Positions 46,021-56,140 of a stretch of 64,000 nucleotides of DNA are shown one piece after another. How positions within the stretch are numbered: the stretch's first letter is position 1; every line of letters starts with the position of its first letter. Origin of the DNA: Aquimarina sp. MMG016 (lineage in GTDB: Bacteria; Bacteroidota; Bacteroidia; Flavobacteriales; Flavobacteriaceae); the NCBI RefSeq assembly GCF_018100805.1, contig NZ_JAGJEA010000002.1, positions 310,001-374,000 of the forward strand. Direction: 5' to 3'. A model generated the notes under the pieces. That model worked only from the letters and a program-made list of their open reading frames with translations, ran no database searches and was not told the origin of the DNA. Both the position numbers and the translations under genes were made by a program.

Positions 46021-46563
46021 ATGGGAATACAAGATTATATGGTAAGGAATGCGAAACCTTCAGAATTTGATGAGATAGGAAGATTAATGGTTAAGGTATA
46101 CTCACAATTGGATGGGTTTCCAAAAGAGTCTGAACAACCAGATTATTATAGAATGCTTGCCAGTATAGGAAATTTAACCCAAAAACCGATGACAGAATTA
46201 CTTGTTGCGGTTTCTTCTGATAATCAAATTAAAGGTGGTGTTGTGTATTTTGGTGATATGAAACATTATGGTTCAGGAGGAACTGCAACCAACGAAAAAA
46301 ATGCTGCAGGCTTTAGGTTGTTAGCAGTGGACCCTGAGGCACGAGGAGCCGGTATTGGTAAACTCTTGACAAATGAATGTATAAAAAAGGCAAAATATCA
46401 ACAATCTCCTCAAGTCATCATTCATTCTACTAAAGCAATGCAAGTAGCCTGGGGAATGTATAAAAATATGGGTTTTATAAGATCCAAGGATTTAGATTTT
46501 ATACAAGGCGAACTCCAAGTGTTTGGCTTTAGATTATATATAGAAGAAAATTCTTTGGGCTAG
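46021..46563 (+). CDS. GNAT-family N-acetyltransferase
   Basis: A 180-residue GNAT protein. The acetyl-CoA motif A is AGFRLLAVDPEARGAGIGKL (R/Q-x-x-G-x-G/A type), followed by LTNECIKKAK and the motif B stretch IIHSTKAMQVAWGMYKNMGF. It transfers an acetyl group to an amine; the substrate is not predictable. It is 48 bases after the PAP2 gene, perhaps on the same transcript, and convergent with the next gene. Confidence 0.88.
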   Translation: MGIQDYMVRNAKPSEFDEIGRLMVKVYSQLDGFPKESEQPDYYRMLASIGNLTQKPMTELLVAVSSDNQIKGGVVYFGDMKHYGSGGTATNEKNAAGFRLLAVDPEARGAGIGKLLTNECIKKAKYQQSPQVIIHSTKAMQVAWGMYKNMGFIRSKDLDFIQGELQVFGFRLYIEENSLG

Positions 46564-46575
46564 TCAAATGATAAT

Positions 46576-46989
46576 CTAATTCTTCAATTGAGACTCCTTC
46601 AATTGTAAGAAAACATCGATAGCTTCTTTTTGTTTCTGAGTAACAGCGCTCTTGTTTTTAATGCGTCCAGCAATACCTTGCAGGTGCTCCTCAGATAAAG
46701 AAGTATGCCAATTGGCTCCCATATCCAGATCGAAAATCTGAATAGCGCCAATTTTGTGCGATTCTAAAGAACTTTGATGACAGCTACCACAGTGAGTGAT
46801 TAGGACTCCGCGAGTTATGGCTGAGCACTTTTCAAATGAGGGCTCATCAGAAGTAAGTTGATTTGTTTTCATCTCAATTGGTATTATAATATCTTCTACT
46901 TCAGAGGTGCTCGTATCCTGAACACAAGTACGTGTTGATAACACAACTAGTGCAAAAAAAAGTAACAATATTTTAGTGAAATTGAGCAT
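46576..46989 (-). CDS. Small exported c-type cytochrome-like protein
   Basis: A 137-residue protein with a signal-like N-terminus (LNFTKILLLFFALVVLSTRTC) and one c-type heme motif CGSCHQSS (Cys-x-x-Cys-His). Downstream Met candidates for the sixth ligand are present (DLDMGANWH). The following region fits the DUF3365/haem-binding or mono-haem group, but the subfamily is not clear. It is expected in the periplasm as an electron carrier or sensor. It is convergent with the GNAT gene with only 12 bases between. Confidence 0.75.
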   Translation of the reverse strand: MLNFTKILLLFFALVVLSTRTCVQDTSTSEVEDIIIPIEMKTNQLTSDEPSFEKCSAITRGVLITHCGSCHQSSLESHKIGAIQIFDLDMGANWHTSLSEEHLQGIAGRIKNKSAVTQKQKEAIDVFLQLKESQLKN

Positions 46990-47149
46990 TTTTATAGAAT
47001 ATTAATATACAATATTCTTTCTTAAATTCATCCTAATTAACAACGATTTATAGCTATAGAAATGCATTGGTAACTAATTTTCTTGTTGCAGATTAACAGG
47101 GGTGAAGCAGGCATATGAATAGATGATACTATTCTTTATTTTTATTAGT

Positions 47150-48049
47150 TTAGGAATATAAAATTAAAAATACTCCTACCATAATACCAAATAATGGGAT
47201 TAACTTTTTACGCTTATTCTTTTCTTTAAAAATAAGACCGCCAACAACCACAGCGATCAGTATTTGACTACGTTTAATGGCTGATAAAAGCATAATTAGC
47301 GCATCAGGATCCTGTAAGGCTTTAAAATAAAAATAATCAGCTGTTTGTAGTAGAATTCCAACTGCGAGAATAGTCCAACGCCAGGTAAACTTTTTTCGTT
47401 TTTCAGTATTGGGAAACCATGTTATAGATAAAATTCCTAATAATATTAGTATGGTGTACCAGCAGAACCAAAATTGTAGCGTTTGTGGATTTAACACTAA
47501 GTTTTGGATTAAAAACTTATCATATAAACCACTAGAAGCTCCTAAAAATGTAGCACCAATAATGGCAAATATCCACTTATTTCTTTTAAAATATATTCCT
47601 TCTTTTTTACCTATTTTAGAATATAGTACCACCGAAAAAATAATAAGGAAAAAACCTATCCATTGTAAAAAGTTAGGTCTCTCTTGATAGATTAAAATGG
47701 CACCTATGAAGGTGAAAAAAGGACCCGCTGATCGTATTGGAGTAACAATAGTTATTGGCAAATGCTTTAAAGCTTGATACGCCAGAACCCAGGATGTTGT
47801 CATTATCATTGATTTTATAAAAATAAAACCGTGAGTTTTCCAGGAAATATTGGTAATATGAAATCCTAGTTCTGTGGTATATTCAGGAAAATAAATAGAA
47901 CCTATAAAAAGTGGAAGCAATAACAAAAAACCTGAACTTATTGTTCCCAGAAGTACAGGAAAAACCTCGTTTCCTTGTACCGCATGCTTTTTACATAAAT
48001 TGTGTAATCCTAAAAAAAGTGCTGCCAATAGGCCTAAATACATCCACAT
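47150..48049 (-). CDS. EamA/DMT-family transporter
   Basis: A 299-residue protein with 10 membrane segments in two EamA repeats (VLAYQALKHLPITIVTPIRSAGPFFTF in the first, and YFKALQDPDALIMLLSAIKRSQILIAVVVGG in the second). DMT transporters export or exchange small metabolites. TATATTCG upstream of the start on this strand resembles a -7 element, as before DUF4494. Confidence 0.88.
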   Translation of the reverse strand: MWMYLGLLAALFLGLHNLCKKHAVQGNEVFPVLLGTISSGFLLLLPLFIGSIYFPEYTTELGFHITNISWKTHGFIFIKSMIMTTSWVLAYQALKHLPITIVTPIRSAGPFFTFIGAILIYQERPNFLQWIGFFLIIFSVVLYSKIGKKEGIYFKRNKWIFAIIGATFLGASSGLYDKFLIQNLVLNPQTLQFWFCWYTILILLGILSITWFPNTEKRKKFTWRWTILAVGILLQTADYFYFKALQDPDALIMLLSAIKRSQILIAVVVGGLIFKEKNKRKKLIPLFGIMVGVFLILYS

Positions 48050-48195
48050 GCCGCGAATATAAGTTTTTAGTAAGTTTTATTAAATACTTAGAAATTTTTT
48101 ATCAATCAACAGCAAATTCGAAGCATATATAAATTGTATTTATGTTATTTTTTATATAACAGAATTATGAATATTGTAATAATTTAAGATAAAAA

Positions 48196-48227
48196 TTGAT
48201 ATTTAGATAATCGATTGGATATATTTG
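48196..48227 (+). promoter_or_regulatory. Predicted promoter of the T9SS esterase gene
   Basis: TTG at 48196-48198 and TATATTTG at 48220-48227 fit the Bacteroidota -33 and TAnnTTTG -7 consensus with 21 bases between, within the usual 17-23. The leader would be about 70 bases. Confidence 0.6.
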
Positions 48228-48305
48228 CGGTTTAATAAAAATATTATTCACGCATAATATTTTTTAAACTGTTTAACACAAATGAATTAATCTTAAAAAC
48301 TAAAA

Positions 48306-50504
48306 ATGAAAACTCAACTAAGCTTTACACAAAAATTTTTGTGGCTATTTACCATTACGTTTCTGAGTACTTTTGCTTCATATGCGCAACAGGTAATTAA
48401 TGCTACAATACAAAACGATGGAAGAACAAGACAGTACCGTCTGTACGTTCCCGCAAGTTACGATGCTAATAAACCGGCTCCGTTAATTTTAAACTATCAT
48501 GGTTTTACAAACAATATTGATATACAGTATAATCAAAGTAATTTTCAGCAATTAGCAGAAGACAATCAATTTATATTTGTTACACCACAAGGTTTAGGTT
48601 TTCTTCCCGGATGGGCAATAAATAATAATTTTGGAGGTAACGAAGATGATCTTGGGTTCTCCGATGCTTTGATCGATAAAATTCAGCAGGATTATAATAT
48701 TAATGAAAAGCGAATTTACGCAACCGGATTTTCTAATGGTGGCTTTTTTAGCTATAGGTTAGCTTGTGAATTAAGCCCAAGAATTGCTGCTGTAGCCTCT
48801 GTTGCCGGAAGTATGACAAGAGTATGGATCGATAACAATCAATGTCAACCACAGCATCCGACCGCTGTATTACAAATAACAGGTTCTAATGATAATGTTA
48901 TTTCTATTAATGGTAACGGAACTAACGAACCTATACAAGATGTTATGGAATATTGGGCAGCAGTAAACAACGGAGATTCTACACCAGATGTAATTCAGTT
49001 AGGTGGTGGATCTACACGTTCTATATGGGATAATGGAGATAATGGTGTAACTGCAGAATTTATAAGAGTTCAAGGAAAAGGACATAGCTGGAACGGGGGT
49101 AATATAAATACTTCTCAAGAAATTTGGAACTTCTTTTCTCGATTTGATATTGATGGAGAAATAGATGGAACCTCACCACCTCCTCCTCCGGTTGATACAT
49201 GTTCCGGAGATATTTCTTCTTTTCCTTATAACGAAAGTTTTGAGAGTAGTTTAGGGCAGTGGTCCCAATCCAGTAACGATGATCTAAACTGGACCAGAGA
49301 TTCAGGAGGTACACCTTCTAATAATACAGGACCATCTAATGGAGCAGATGGCAGTTTTTATCTTTATGTAGAAGCATCTGGTAATGGAACAGGTTTTCCT
49401 AATAAAAGAGCAATATTGAATTCCCCATGCTTAGACTTTAGTACTATACCTTCACCAAGGCTAAATTTCCAGTATCATATGTTTGGTAGTGCAATTAATA
49501 GTTTGGTTGTTGAAGCTAGAACAGATAATACAGGAGACTGGATCAATGTATTCAATAGAAATGGAAATCAAGGTAATAGTTGGAATGCTGCAAGTATAGA
49601 TTTGGCTGCATATGCTGGCCAAGCAAGTGTTCAGTTGCGATTTAATGTCGTTACTGGTTCCGGTAGTAGCGGATGGCAAAGTGATATTGCGATTGATGCT
49701 ATCGCCATCCAGAATGGTACTGTAGACCCAGGACCAACATGTGATAGTATTGATTTTAATGATTTTGCAATTACTTCTTTTTCTAATCAAGATAGAGCAG
49801 GGGATTTCTCTATAGAAAATGGTGGAGATGCTTTATTGCTATCAAATAATACTTGGAAATATATCCCTATCAATTATACAGTAACTCCCAATACAGTAAT
49901 TGAGTTTGATTTTAGCAGTACATCAGAAGGAGAGATTCATGCAGTAGGTTTTGAGAACAACAATTCACTAACATCTTCACGTTATTTCAAAGTGCATGGT
50001 ACCCAAAATTATGGGGTAACTAATTTTGATAATTATTCATCCGGTACTACTACCTATGTCATTCCTGTTGGAAATTTCTATACCGGATCTATGGATAGAT
50101 TGGTATTTATAAATGATAATGATGTTGGGTCAGGAAACAATTCTATTTTTTCTAATGTAAAAATATATGAAGGATCTTGTAATGGTATATCTGTCGAACG
50201 AGTGATTGCTGAATTGGACGTTAAGCAAGTAATACTTGGTAATGAGGATGAAGGTTTAGGAGCGATTACAATGACTCCGAACCCGACAAGAGATCAATTC
50301 TCTCTTCACGTAAACTATGAAAGTACCGAAGAAACTATGGTAAGCATTTATACGCTGTTAGGGCAGAAAAAGTATGAGACCAGATTAGATAAAGGTGTCA
50401 ATAATTTATCTGCCAGAAGTCTAGGGCTTAGTTCAGGGATTTATGTTATAAAAATCCAATCTGAAGGAAGTGAAGAAATCACGAAAAAACTAATTGTTCA
50501 ATAA
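48306..50504 (+). CDS. Secreted PHB depolymerase/feruloyl-esterase-like hydrolase with T9SS sorting domain
   Basis: A 732-residue secreted esterase. It has a signal peptide (ending ASYAQQ), then an alpha/beta hydrolase domain (about 25-290) of the poly(3-hydroxybutyrate) depolymerase/feruloyl esterase family (YRLYVPASYDANKPAPLILNYHG), with nucleophile Ser143 in YATGFSNGGFFSY and a His in KGHSWNGG. A Pro-rich linker (PPPPP) leads to a jelly-roll/MAM-like domain (FPYNESFESSLGQWSQSSND), a second beta domain, and a type A T9SS sorting domain (MTPNPTRDQFSLHV). It probably cuts ester bonds in polysaccharides or polyesters outside the cell. Its promoter and terminator can be seen. Confidence 0.9.
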   Translation: MKTQLSFTQKFLWLFTITFLSTFASYAQQVINATIQNDGRTRQYRLYVPASYDANKPAPLILNYHGFTNNIDIQYNQSNFQQLAEDNQFIFVTPQGLGFLPGWAINNNFGGNEDDLGFSDALIDKIQQDYNINEKRIYATGFSNGGFFSYRLACELSPRIAAVASVAGSMTRVWIDNNQCQPQHPTAVLQITGSNDNVISINGNGTNEPIQDVMEYWAAVNNGDSTPDVIQLGGGSTRSIWDNGDNGVTAEFIRVQGKGHSWNGGNINTSQEIWNFFSRFDIDGEIDGTSPPPPPVDTCSGDISSFPYNESFESSLGQWSQSSNDDLNWTRDSGGTPSNNTGPSNGADGSFYLYVEASGNGTGFPNKRAILNSPCLDFSTIPSPRLNFQYHMFGSAINSLVVEARTDNTGDWINVFNRNGNQGNSWNAASIDLAAYAGQASVQLRFNVVTGSGSSGWQSDIAIDAIAIQNGTVDPGPTCDSIDFNDFAITSFSNQDRAGDFSIENGGDALLLSNNTWKYIPINYTVTPNTVIEFDFSSTSEGEIHAVGFENNNSLTSSRYFKVHGTQNYGVTNFDNYSSGTTTYVIPVGNFYTGSMDRLVFINDNDVGSGNNSIFSNVKIYEGSCNGISVERVIAELDVKQVILGNEDEGLGAITMTPNPTRDQFSLHVNYESTEETMVSIYTLLGQKKYETRLDKGVNNLSARSLGLSSGIYVIKIQSEGSEEITKKLIVQ

Positions 50505-50535
50505 TTCGATAAGTAATTATTAATTACAAAAGTAT

Positions 50536-50571
50536 AAGGTGCTTCAGTTTTATAATTGAAGCATCTTTTAT
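50536..50571 (+). terminator. Hairpin terminator after the T9SS esterase gene
   Basis: GGTGCTTCA and TGAAGCATC form the stem (with G-T pairs and a loop of about 10 bases), followed by TTTTAT, 32 bases past the stop. Confidence 0.8.
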
Positions 50572-50660
50572 AATTTGCATGGTAGCCTAATTATATTTTA
50601 AACAAAGCTTTGTCGATATTTAGACAAAACAGGCTGTTAACACGACCTTGGACACAATTT

Positions 50661-51404
50661 TTATTGTAGTTCCTTTTCCAAAACCTCCCACACATTGTTC
50701 GCTAGGATCTTATGTCCTTCAGTAGTCGGGTGAATGCCATCGGCATGATTTAGCTCCTCAATACCACCAACATCCTTTAATAGAAAAGGAATTAGTGCTA
50801 GTTCGTTCTCCTTGGCCAGATCAGGAAAGATCGTTCTGAACTCTGTCGTATATTCAGGTCCCATATTAGGAGGTAATTGCATACCGGCTAATATAATTTT
50901 GGTGTTCGGGTTTTTCTTTCGTACTGCATCAATAATTGCTTGTAGGTTTGTTCTCGTTTCCGTTAAGGGAACCCCACGCAATCCATCATTTGCTCCTAAT
51001 TCTAAGAGAAAGATATCCACTTTCTGATTAAGAACCCATTCAATACGGCTTCTTCCGCCAGAAGTAGTTTCTCCACTCACTCCCGAGTTGACTACAGTGT
51101 ATGCTAAGTCCAAAGAATCAATCTTAGCCTGTAAAATAGCAGGATACGCCTCATTAATATCATCCAATCCAAAGCCGGCTGTCAAACTATCTCCAAAACA
51201 CAGAATGGTTTTCGTATCAGCTGTATTGGTTTGGGTAATCTCACTTTTAGCAGATTCTTCAATTTTAACAGCGTCTTTTTTAGAAGTGTCTTTTCCGCAG
51301 GAGAGCAGCGTACTCAGCAATAAAAAATAACAAAACTTTAAGGAAATCGTTCTACAGCCGGTGAATAAATCTAAAATCATTTGCTTATTTTTCCTGTTTA
51401 TCAT
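50661..51404 (-). CDS. SGNH/GDSL arylesterase (TesA-like) lipoprotein
   Basis: A 247-residue lipoprotein (FCYFLLLSTLLSCGKDTS); the start may be ATG 51380 rather than 51404. The SGNH blocks are clear: ILCFGDSLTAGFGL (Ser), NSGVSGETTSGGR (Gly), LLELGANDGLRG (Asn) and HADGIHPTTEGH (Asp-His). TesA-like enzymes cut thioesters and esters in the periplasm. It is divergent from the ABC pair with 26 bases between; the same tesA-ybbA-ybbP neighbourhood is known in E. coli. Confidence 0.9.
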   Translation of the reverse strand: MINRKNKQMILDLFTGCRTISLKFCYFLLLSTLLSCGKDTSKKDAVKIEESAKSEITQTNTADTKTILCFGDSLTAGFGLDDINEAYPAILQAKIDSLDLAYTVVNSGVSGETTSGGRSRIEWVLNQKVDIFLLELGANDGLRGVPLTETRTNLQAIIDAVRKKNPNTKIILAGMQLPPNMGPEYTTEFRTIFPDLAKENELALIPFLLKDVGGIEELNHADGIHPTTEGHKILANNVWEVLEKELQ

Positions 51405-51430
51405 TTCCTATTAAATTAATTGAAGTCTAC

Positions 51431-52120
51431 ATGTCAAAGATATTAAAGATCCATGAGCTAGAGAAGACCTATAGCAGTGGTTCTAAAAAACTAACGGTCT
51501 TACACCATATATCGTTTGACGTTGAAGAAGGAGCTATCTTTTCTATTGTAGGCCCTTCCGGGAGTGGTAAAACTACCTTGTTAGGCCTTTGTGCAGGATT
51601 AGACCAACCCGATTCCGGTACAGTGGAGTTATGCGGCAGGAATCTACAAGAGCTGGATGAGGATGAACGTGCACAATTAAGAAATAAGGAAGTTGGTTTT
51701 ATATTTCAGGATTTTCAGTTATTACCTTCCTTAACTGCGCTGGAAAATGTGATTGTACCTTTAGAGTTACAAGGTGTTAAACATGCTGCGAAGCGGGGTA
51801 TGGAACTTCTGACAAAAGTAGGGCTGGGCGATCGGTTTCATCACTATCCCTCTCAATTATCAGGCGGAGAACAACAACGAGTGGCTTTGGCGAGAGCTTT
51901 TTCAACTTCACCTTCTATATTGTTTGCTGATGAACCAACCGGAAATTTAGATGAAGAGACCGGCGAAAAGGTGATACAATTATTGTTTGAACTGAATAAA
52001 GAAGCCGGAACCACCCTGGTGATCATCTCTCACGATCTGGACCTGGCTAACAGAACGCAACAGATCCTTCGATTAAAAGGCGGAAAGATTATATCCAATG
52101 AGAAAACCGTATCGCTGTGA
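51431..52120 (+). CDS. ABC transporter ATPase (YbbA/LolD-like)
   Basis: A 229-residue ATPase: Walker A GPSGSGKTT, Q-loop FIFQDFQLLPSL, signature LSGGEQQR, Walker B ILFADEPTGNLD and switch ISHDL. It matches the MacB/LolD/YbbA group, which powers FtsX-type permeases rather than import. Its stop overlaps the permease start (GTGA), so the two are translationally coupled. The role, suggested by the divergent SGNH esterase, is in envelope lipid or toxin handling. Confidence 0.92.
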   Translation: MSKILKIHELEKTYSSGSKKLTVLHHISFDVEEGAIFSIVGPSGSGKTTLLGLCAGLDQPDSGTVELCGRNLQELDEDERAQLRNKEVGFIFQDFQLLPSLTALENVIVPLELQGVKHAAKRGMELLTKVGLGDRFHHYPSQLSGGEQQRVALARAFSTSPSILFADEPTGNLDEETGEKVIQLLFELNKEAGTTLVIISHDLDLANRTQQILRLKGGKIISNEKTVSL

Positions 52121-54660
52121 GTAAAAAGCAGACATATTCAAAAGCCGGCATCTCTTGGTTGTTCAAGATGGCATGGCGCGATGGAAGAGCTAGTATCTCC
52201 AGGTTATTGCTATTTATGGCGTCGATCATTCTGGGTATTGCAGCGGTGGTTTCGATACAATTATTCAGCGAAAATCTGAAGGAGAATATCCAGCGGCAAT
52301 CTAAATCGTTATTGGGTGCCGATTATCTTATTGATAGCAGGCAATTGCCTAATGAAAAAGTACAGGCGATCATCGACTCCTTAGGTCCGGATGCTTATGA
52401 AGTTAATTTTCCATCTATGGCAGCGTTTCCAAAAAACGGAGCTGCCAAATTGGTACAGGTTCGTGGTATGGAAGGAGGTTTTCCGTTCTACGGAACTTTA
52501 GCTACAGAACCCTCAACAGCTGCGGCTGAGTATCAACAAAAAGGAGGCGCTTTGGTAGATGCTACGCTAATGCTGCAATATAATATCAAACCAGGGGATT
52601 CGATCAAACTGGGCATTATTACCTTGCCGATTATCGGTGCTATTAATTCTATGCCGGGTAGTTCGGGCTTCTCATCATCTGTGGCTCCTACGGTGTTGAT
52701 TCCATATCGATATGTAGCGCAGACCGAACTGTTACAAATGGGCAGTAGAAAAGAATATCAATACTTTTTTGTAGCTCCGGATATGGATCTCGATCAGCTG
52801 GAGAAAGCCATAGACCCTGTCCTGGATGCCGAAAATGCAGACCTTGACACGCATACCAGTACCAGTAGGCAAATAGGGCGTAGTTATGGAAATCTTGGCA
52901 AGTTCCTGAATCTAGCCGCATTTATAGCCTTGTTATTAGGATGTATCGGTATTGCGAGTTCAGTTCATATTTATATCAAAGAAAAGCTAACCGATGTAGC
53001 CGTGTTAAAATGTTTAGGCGCGAGTAGGAAGCAAACCTTTTTGATCTACCTGATACAAATTGCTGCGATGGGGCTTATAGGAGGTATTGTGGGGACGGTT
53101 TTGGGAATCGGACTACAATATGTACTCCCTGCTGTGTTACAAGAATTCTTACCCTTTGATATTGAGATTTCGACCGCACCACAACCTATTATTATGGGGA
53201 TATTGCTTGGTGTTTTTATGTCGGTGCTATTTGCGTTGTTACCTTTGTTGGGTACCTGGTATGTCTCACCATTAGAAGTTTTACGAGTGTCTGAAGAGAC
53301 GCCGATACGATCCAGAAAGGCGCGGATATTCACTTTTGGGGCGATCTTTGTTTTTGTGCTGTTGTTCTCTATGTGGATCTTTGGTGATGTACTCTTTGCA
53401 CTGGCTTTTGTATTGGGTATTTTTATCACTTTTGGAATCCTGGCAGGGATCTCTGCCTTATTTATCAAGGCGATCAAGAGTTATTTTCCAACGGCCTGGG
53501 GATTTACGGCCAGAACAAGTTTATTAAATCTCTTTCGACCCAACAATCAGACAATGGTGCTTATTCTGGCGATTGGACTGGGTACCTTTTTGATTAGCAC
53601 CTTATATTTTACCAAAGACATCCTGTTGGCAAAAACAGCGCTGGACAACCGTTCGGGGCAGGCCAATATTATCTTGGTAGATGTGCAACCAGCACAGCGG
53701 GAAGATGTAATATCTACTATAACTCCTGCAGGCCTGGAAGTGATCGATAACCTATCGATTGTGACCATGCGTATGCATAACATCAAAGGAAAACTGACCA
53801 ACGAGATTAGAAAAGATACCAGCTCTACGATTAATGATTGGGTGCTGAATCATGAATTTAGAACCACCTTTAGGGATTCGCTAATTGCTTCGGAAACTGT
53901 GATTGAAGGAAATTGGGTGGAGGAAATTAAACCGGGTGATCCTGTTACCATCTCCATTTCAGAAGGTCTTGCGGAAGACGCTAACCTGGCGGTAGGAGAC
54001 GAAATTGTCTTTAATATACAAGGCGTATTGATGGAAACCACGGTGGGAAGCATCCGAAAAGTAGACTGGGCACAGCTACAGCTGAATTTTATGGTTGTTT
54101 TTCCTAAAGGCGTATTAGAGAAAGCACCACAATTTAATATTCTTACCACTTATGTGCCCGATAATGAAAAGTCGGCCGCTTTGCAACGGGATTTGGTAAG
54201 TAAATTCCCAAATGTTACGGTCTTTGACCTACGGCAGATCTATACAGTGATTGAGGATGTTTTAACAAAGATCTCCTGGGTGATTAATTTTATGGCGTTT
54301 TTTAGCATACTTACCGGTCTTATCGTATTGATAGGCTCGGTGCGTACCAGTAAATACCAACGTATCAAAGAGAGTGTGTTATTACGTACACTGGGTGCCA
54401 AAAGCAAACAGATCCTTCGGATCACAGCCTTAGAATATTTGTTTTTAGGAATCCTGGGTAGTCTGGCAGGAATTATATTGTCCCTGGTTAGCAGTCAATT
54501 ATTAGCCACATTGTTATTTGAAGAACCCTTTATACCTTCTGGTGTCCCATTCCTGTTATTTTTACCGGGGATTGTGTTGGTGGTATTAGCCATTGGATTA
54601 AGTAACATTAAAAGTGTACTACAGAGCCCACCGTTGGCGATATTGAGGAAAGTGGGGTAG
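52117..54660 (+). CDS. FtsX/MacB-like ABC permease (YbbP family)
   Basis: An 847-residue permease with two FtsX-type membrane bundles. The start is GTG 52117 in the overlap with the ATPase gene. The order is: N-terminal membrane segment, a periplasmic MacB-like core (SKSLLGADYLIDSRQL), three segments near 260-400 (VAVLKCLGASRKQTFLIYLI), a second set with a periplasmic core (530-730), and a final bundle (VLLRTLGAKSKQILRITALEY). This matches YbbP, the partner of YbbA. The gene appears G+C richer than its neighbours by eye. Confidence 0.9.
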   Translation: MSKKQTYSKAGISWLFKMAWRDGRASISRLLLFMASIILGIAAVVSIQLFSENLKENIQRQSKSLLGADYLIDSRQLPNEKVQAIIDSLGPDAYEVNFPSMAAFPKNGAAKLVQVRGMEGGFPFYGTLATEPSTAAAEYQQKGGALVDATLMLQYNIKPGDSIKLGIITLPIIGAINSMPGSSGFSSSVAPTVLIPYRYVAQTELLQMGSRKEYQYFFVAPDMDLDQLEKAIDPVLDAENADLDTHTSTSRQIGRSYGNLGKFLNLAAFIALLLGCIGIASSVHIYIKEKLTDVAVLKCLGASRKQTFLIYLIQIAAMGLIGGIVGTVLGIGLQYVLPAVLQEFLPFDIEISTAPQPIIMGILLGVFMSVLFALLPLLGTWYVSPLEVLRVSEETPIRSRKARIFTFGAIFVFVLLFSMWIFGDVLFALAFVLGIFITFGILAGISALFIKAIKSYFPTAWGFTARTSLLNLFRPNNQTMVLILAIGLGTFLISTLYFTKDILLAKTALDNRSGQANIILVDVQPAQREDVISTITPAGLEVIDNLSIVTMRMHNIKGKLTNEIRKDTSSTINDWVLNHEFRTTFRDSLIASETVIEGNWVEEIKPGDPVTISISEGLAEDANLAVGDEIVFNIQGVLMETTVGSIRKVDWAQLQLNFMVVFPKGVLEKAPQFNILTTYVPDNEKSAALQRDLVSKFPNVTVFDLRQIYTVIEDVLTKISWVINFMAFFSILTGLIVLIGSVRTSKYQRIKESVLLRTLGAKSKQILRITALEYLFLGILGSLAGIILSLVSSQLLATLLFEEPFIPSGVPFLLFLPGIVLVVLAIGLSNIKSVLQSPPLAILRKVG

Positions 54661-54749
54661 TAGGAGTTTGGGAGTATGTGTGAGATGAGTGGGTGAGTTG
54701 TTCTACCATGTATTTATGTAAGTAAGGGATCGTTTTACCACACTATTTT

Positions 54750-54795
54750 GTCATTCCGCTGCTGTCTGCTGACAGGCAGGCTTGATGCGGAATCC
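54750..54795. repeat. Intergenic palindromic repeat (GTCATTCCGC... GCGGAATCC)
   Basis: GTCATTCCGC and GCGGAATCC form outer arms around TGTCTGCTGACAGGCA, itself partly palindromic. A related copy lies at 57254-57285 and shares the arm core GTCATTCC. Such elements are common mobile or REP-like repeats between genes; the number of copies in the genome is unknown to me. Confidence 0.7.
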
Positions 54796-54839
54796 AAAGC
54801 GAATTACAATTTAGTAAGTGTTCTTGAAGTGAATCCCAA

Positions 54840-56102
54840 TTAATTGTCATTTCTATGAACAAGTCTCATGCGGCGTTTTTGGATACCGATTAGCGGGCCA
54901 GCCAGAATTGAAGATGCCAGCGCTGCAAATACAATAGCTACAAATATGGCTTGTCCAATTAGCTGTAATTCTAGTGCGAGTGTAGCTACTACAATTTCCA
55001 TTGCACCTCCGGGAATGAAAGTAACGCCCATTAAAATTGAGGTTTGTTGAGACTGCTTACCAAGTCTAGCTCCTAACCAGGCACCTACAAATTTACCCAA
55101 AATTGCCACTGTGCAAAAGATAACTGTAGGCCATAGTACCATACCTGCTAAAAAATCGATTTTGAGACCAAGGGTAGCAAAGAATAGCGGTACAAAAATA
55201 GCGTGTAAAGTATCAGAAACACTATTACGAAGATCATCTGATACCCCTTTTGCACTTCCGGCGATTGTACCGGCAAGAAAGAATCCCAATATTGCGTGAA
55301 TGCCCAACCATTGTGTGATCGCTCCACAGAGCAACCCCAAACTTATAATTAAGGTTTGTGCTGCAGCCGGCTGGGTTAATGAAGTTGCTTCTACACGTTT
55401 TAACGCAGTGCTTAACAATTTAGCCCCAAAAGTAGAGCTTAAGACCACAAACCCTATGATACCTATAATGGATCCTATTAATTCCACGGTGCTCAACGTA
55501 TGTGGTGTCACCAATGAAATAACCAAAGTGAATAAAAACCATCCAAAAATATCATTGATAGCACAGGATGAAAGGGCAAGGGATCCTTTTGGAGTTTTAC
55601 TGATTTCAAGATCATCAAGGGTACGGGCCACTACAGATATGGCAGTAATAGAACAGGCTACTGACAAAAACAGCGCAAATGAGAGTGCGTTTGCTTTGTC
55701 TCCCCAATAGATCGGATCAAAAGTACTAAACACAGGATAACCAATCAATATAGGAAACAGAACACCTACAATGCCAATTAGCATAGCAGCACGACCGCTA
55801 CGAATTGCCGTTCTAATATCCACATGAAAACCTGAAGAAAGTAATAGAAAGAACACACCAAGCCAAGAGACTGTTTCTAGCATGGTTGATTGTATCTGGT
55901 CTACAGGAAAAAGCCAGAGCTGTAAAGAAGGAGAAACTCGGCCTAGAAGTGTAGGGCCTAATAGGATACCGGCTAGTATTTCTCCAACTATGGCAGGAAT
56001 TTTAACAGCTTCAAAGAGTACACTAAGCGTTCTTGCACAACCAAGAAGGATAAGGATTTGCAAAAGAAAAAGCAGGATGTGAGTTTCGTTGAGATAATGC
56101 AT
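54840..56102 (-). CDS. CPA2-family cation/proton antiporter (KefB-like membrane domain)
   Basis: A 420-residue protein with 12-13 membrane segments. Family blocks include VPAIVGEILAGILLGPTLLG, CSITAISVVARTLDDLEI, SSCAINDIFGWFLFTLVISL (the Asp pair of the ion site region) and MGVTFIPGGAMEIVVATLAL. No C-terminal TrkA domain is present. These proteins exchange Na+ or K+ for protons. The USP gene lies 38 bases upstream on the same strand, so the pair probably forms one operon. Confidence 0.9.
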   Translation of the reverse strand: MHYLNETHILLFLLQILILLGCARTLSVLFEAVKIPAIVGEILAGILLGPTLLGRVSPSLQLWLFPVDQIQSTMLETVSWLGVFFLLLSSGFHVDIRTAIRSGRAAMLIGIVGVLFPILIGYPVFSTFDPIYWGDKANALSFALFLSVACSITAISVVARTLDDLEISKTPKGSLALSSCAINDIFGWFLFTLVISLVTPHTLSTVELIGSIIGIIGFVVLSSTFGAKLLSTALKRVEATSLTQPAAAQTLIISLGLLCGAITQWLGIHAILGFFLAGTIAGSAKGVSDDLRNSVSDTLHAIFVPLFFATLGLKIDFLAGMVLWPTVIFCTVAILGKFVGAWLGARLGKQSQQTSILMGVTFIPGGAMEIVVATLALELQLIGQAIFVAIVFAALASSILAGPLIGIQKRRMRLVHRNDN

Positions 56103-56140
56103 ATGTATACTGCTGCAGCTATAAGTAGCTGTATCGTTTA

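Noticed and set aside
53046-53477. 143-codon minus-strand open frame
   Set aside because: Antisense to the YbbP-like permease; composition is that of a reversed membrane protein.
55300-55710. 136-codon plus-strand open frame
   Set aside because: It lies entirely antisense to the CPA2 antiporter gene, whose membrane protein is clear; no family resemblance or start signal.
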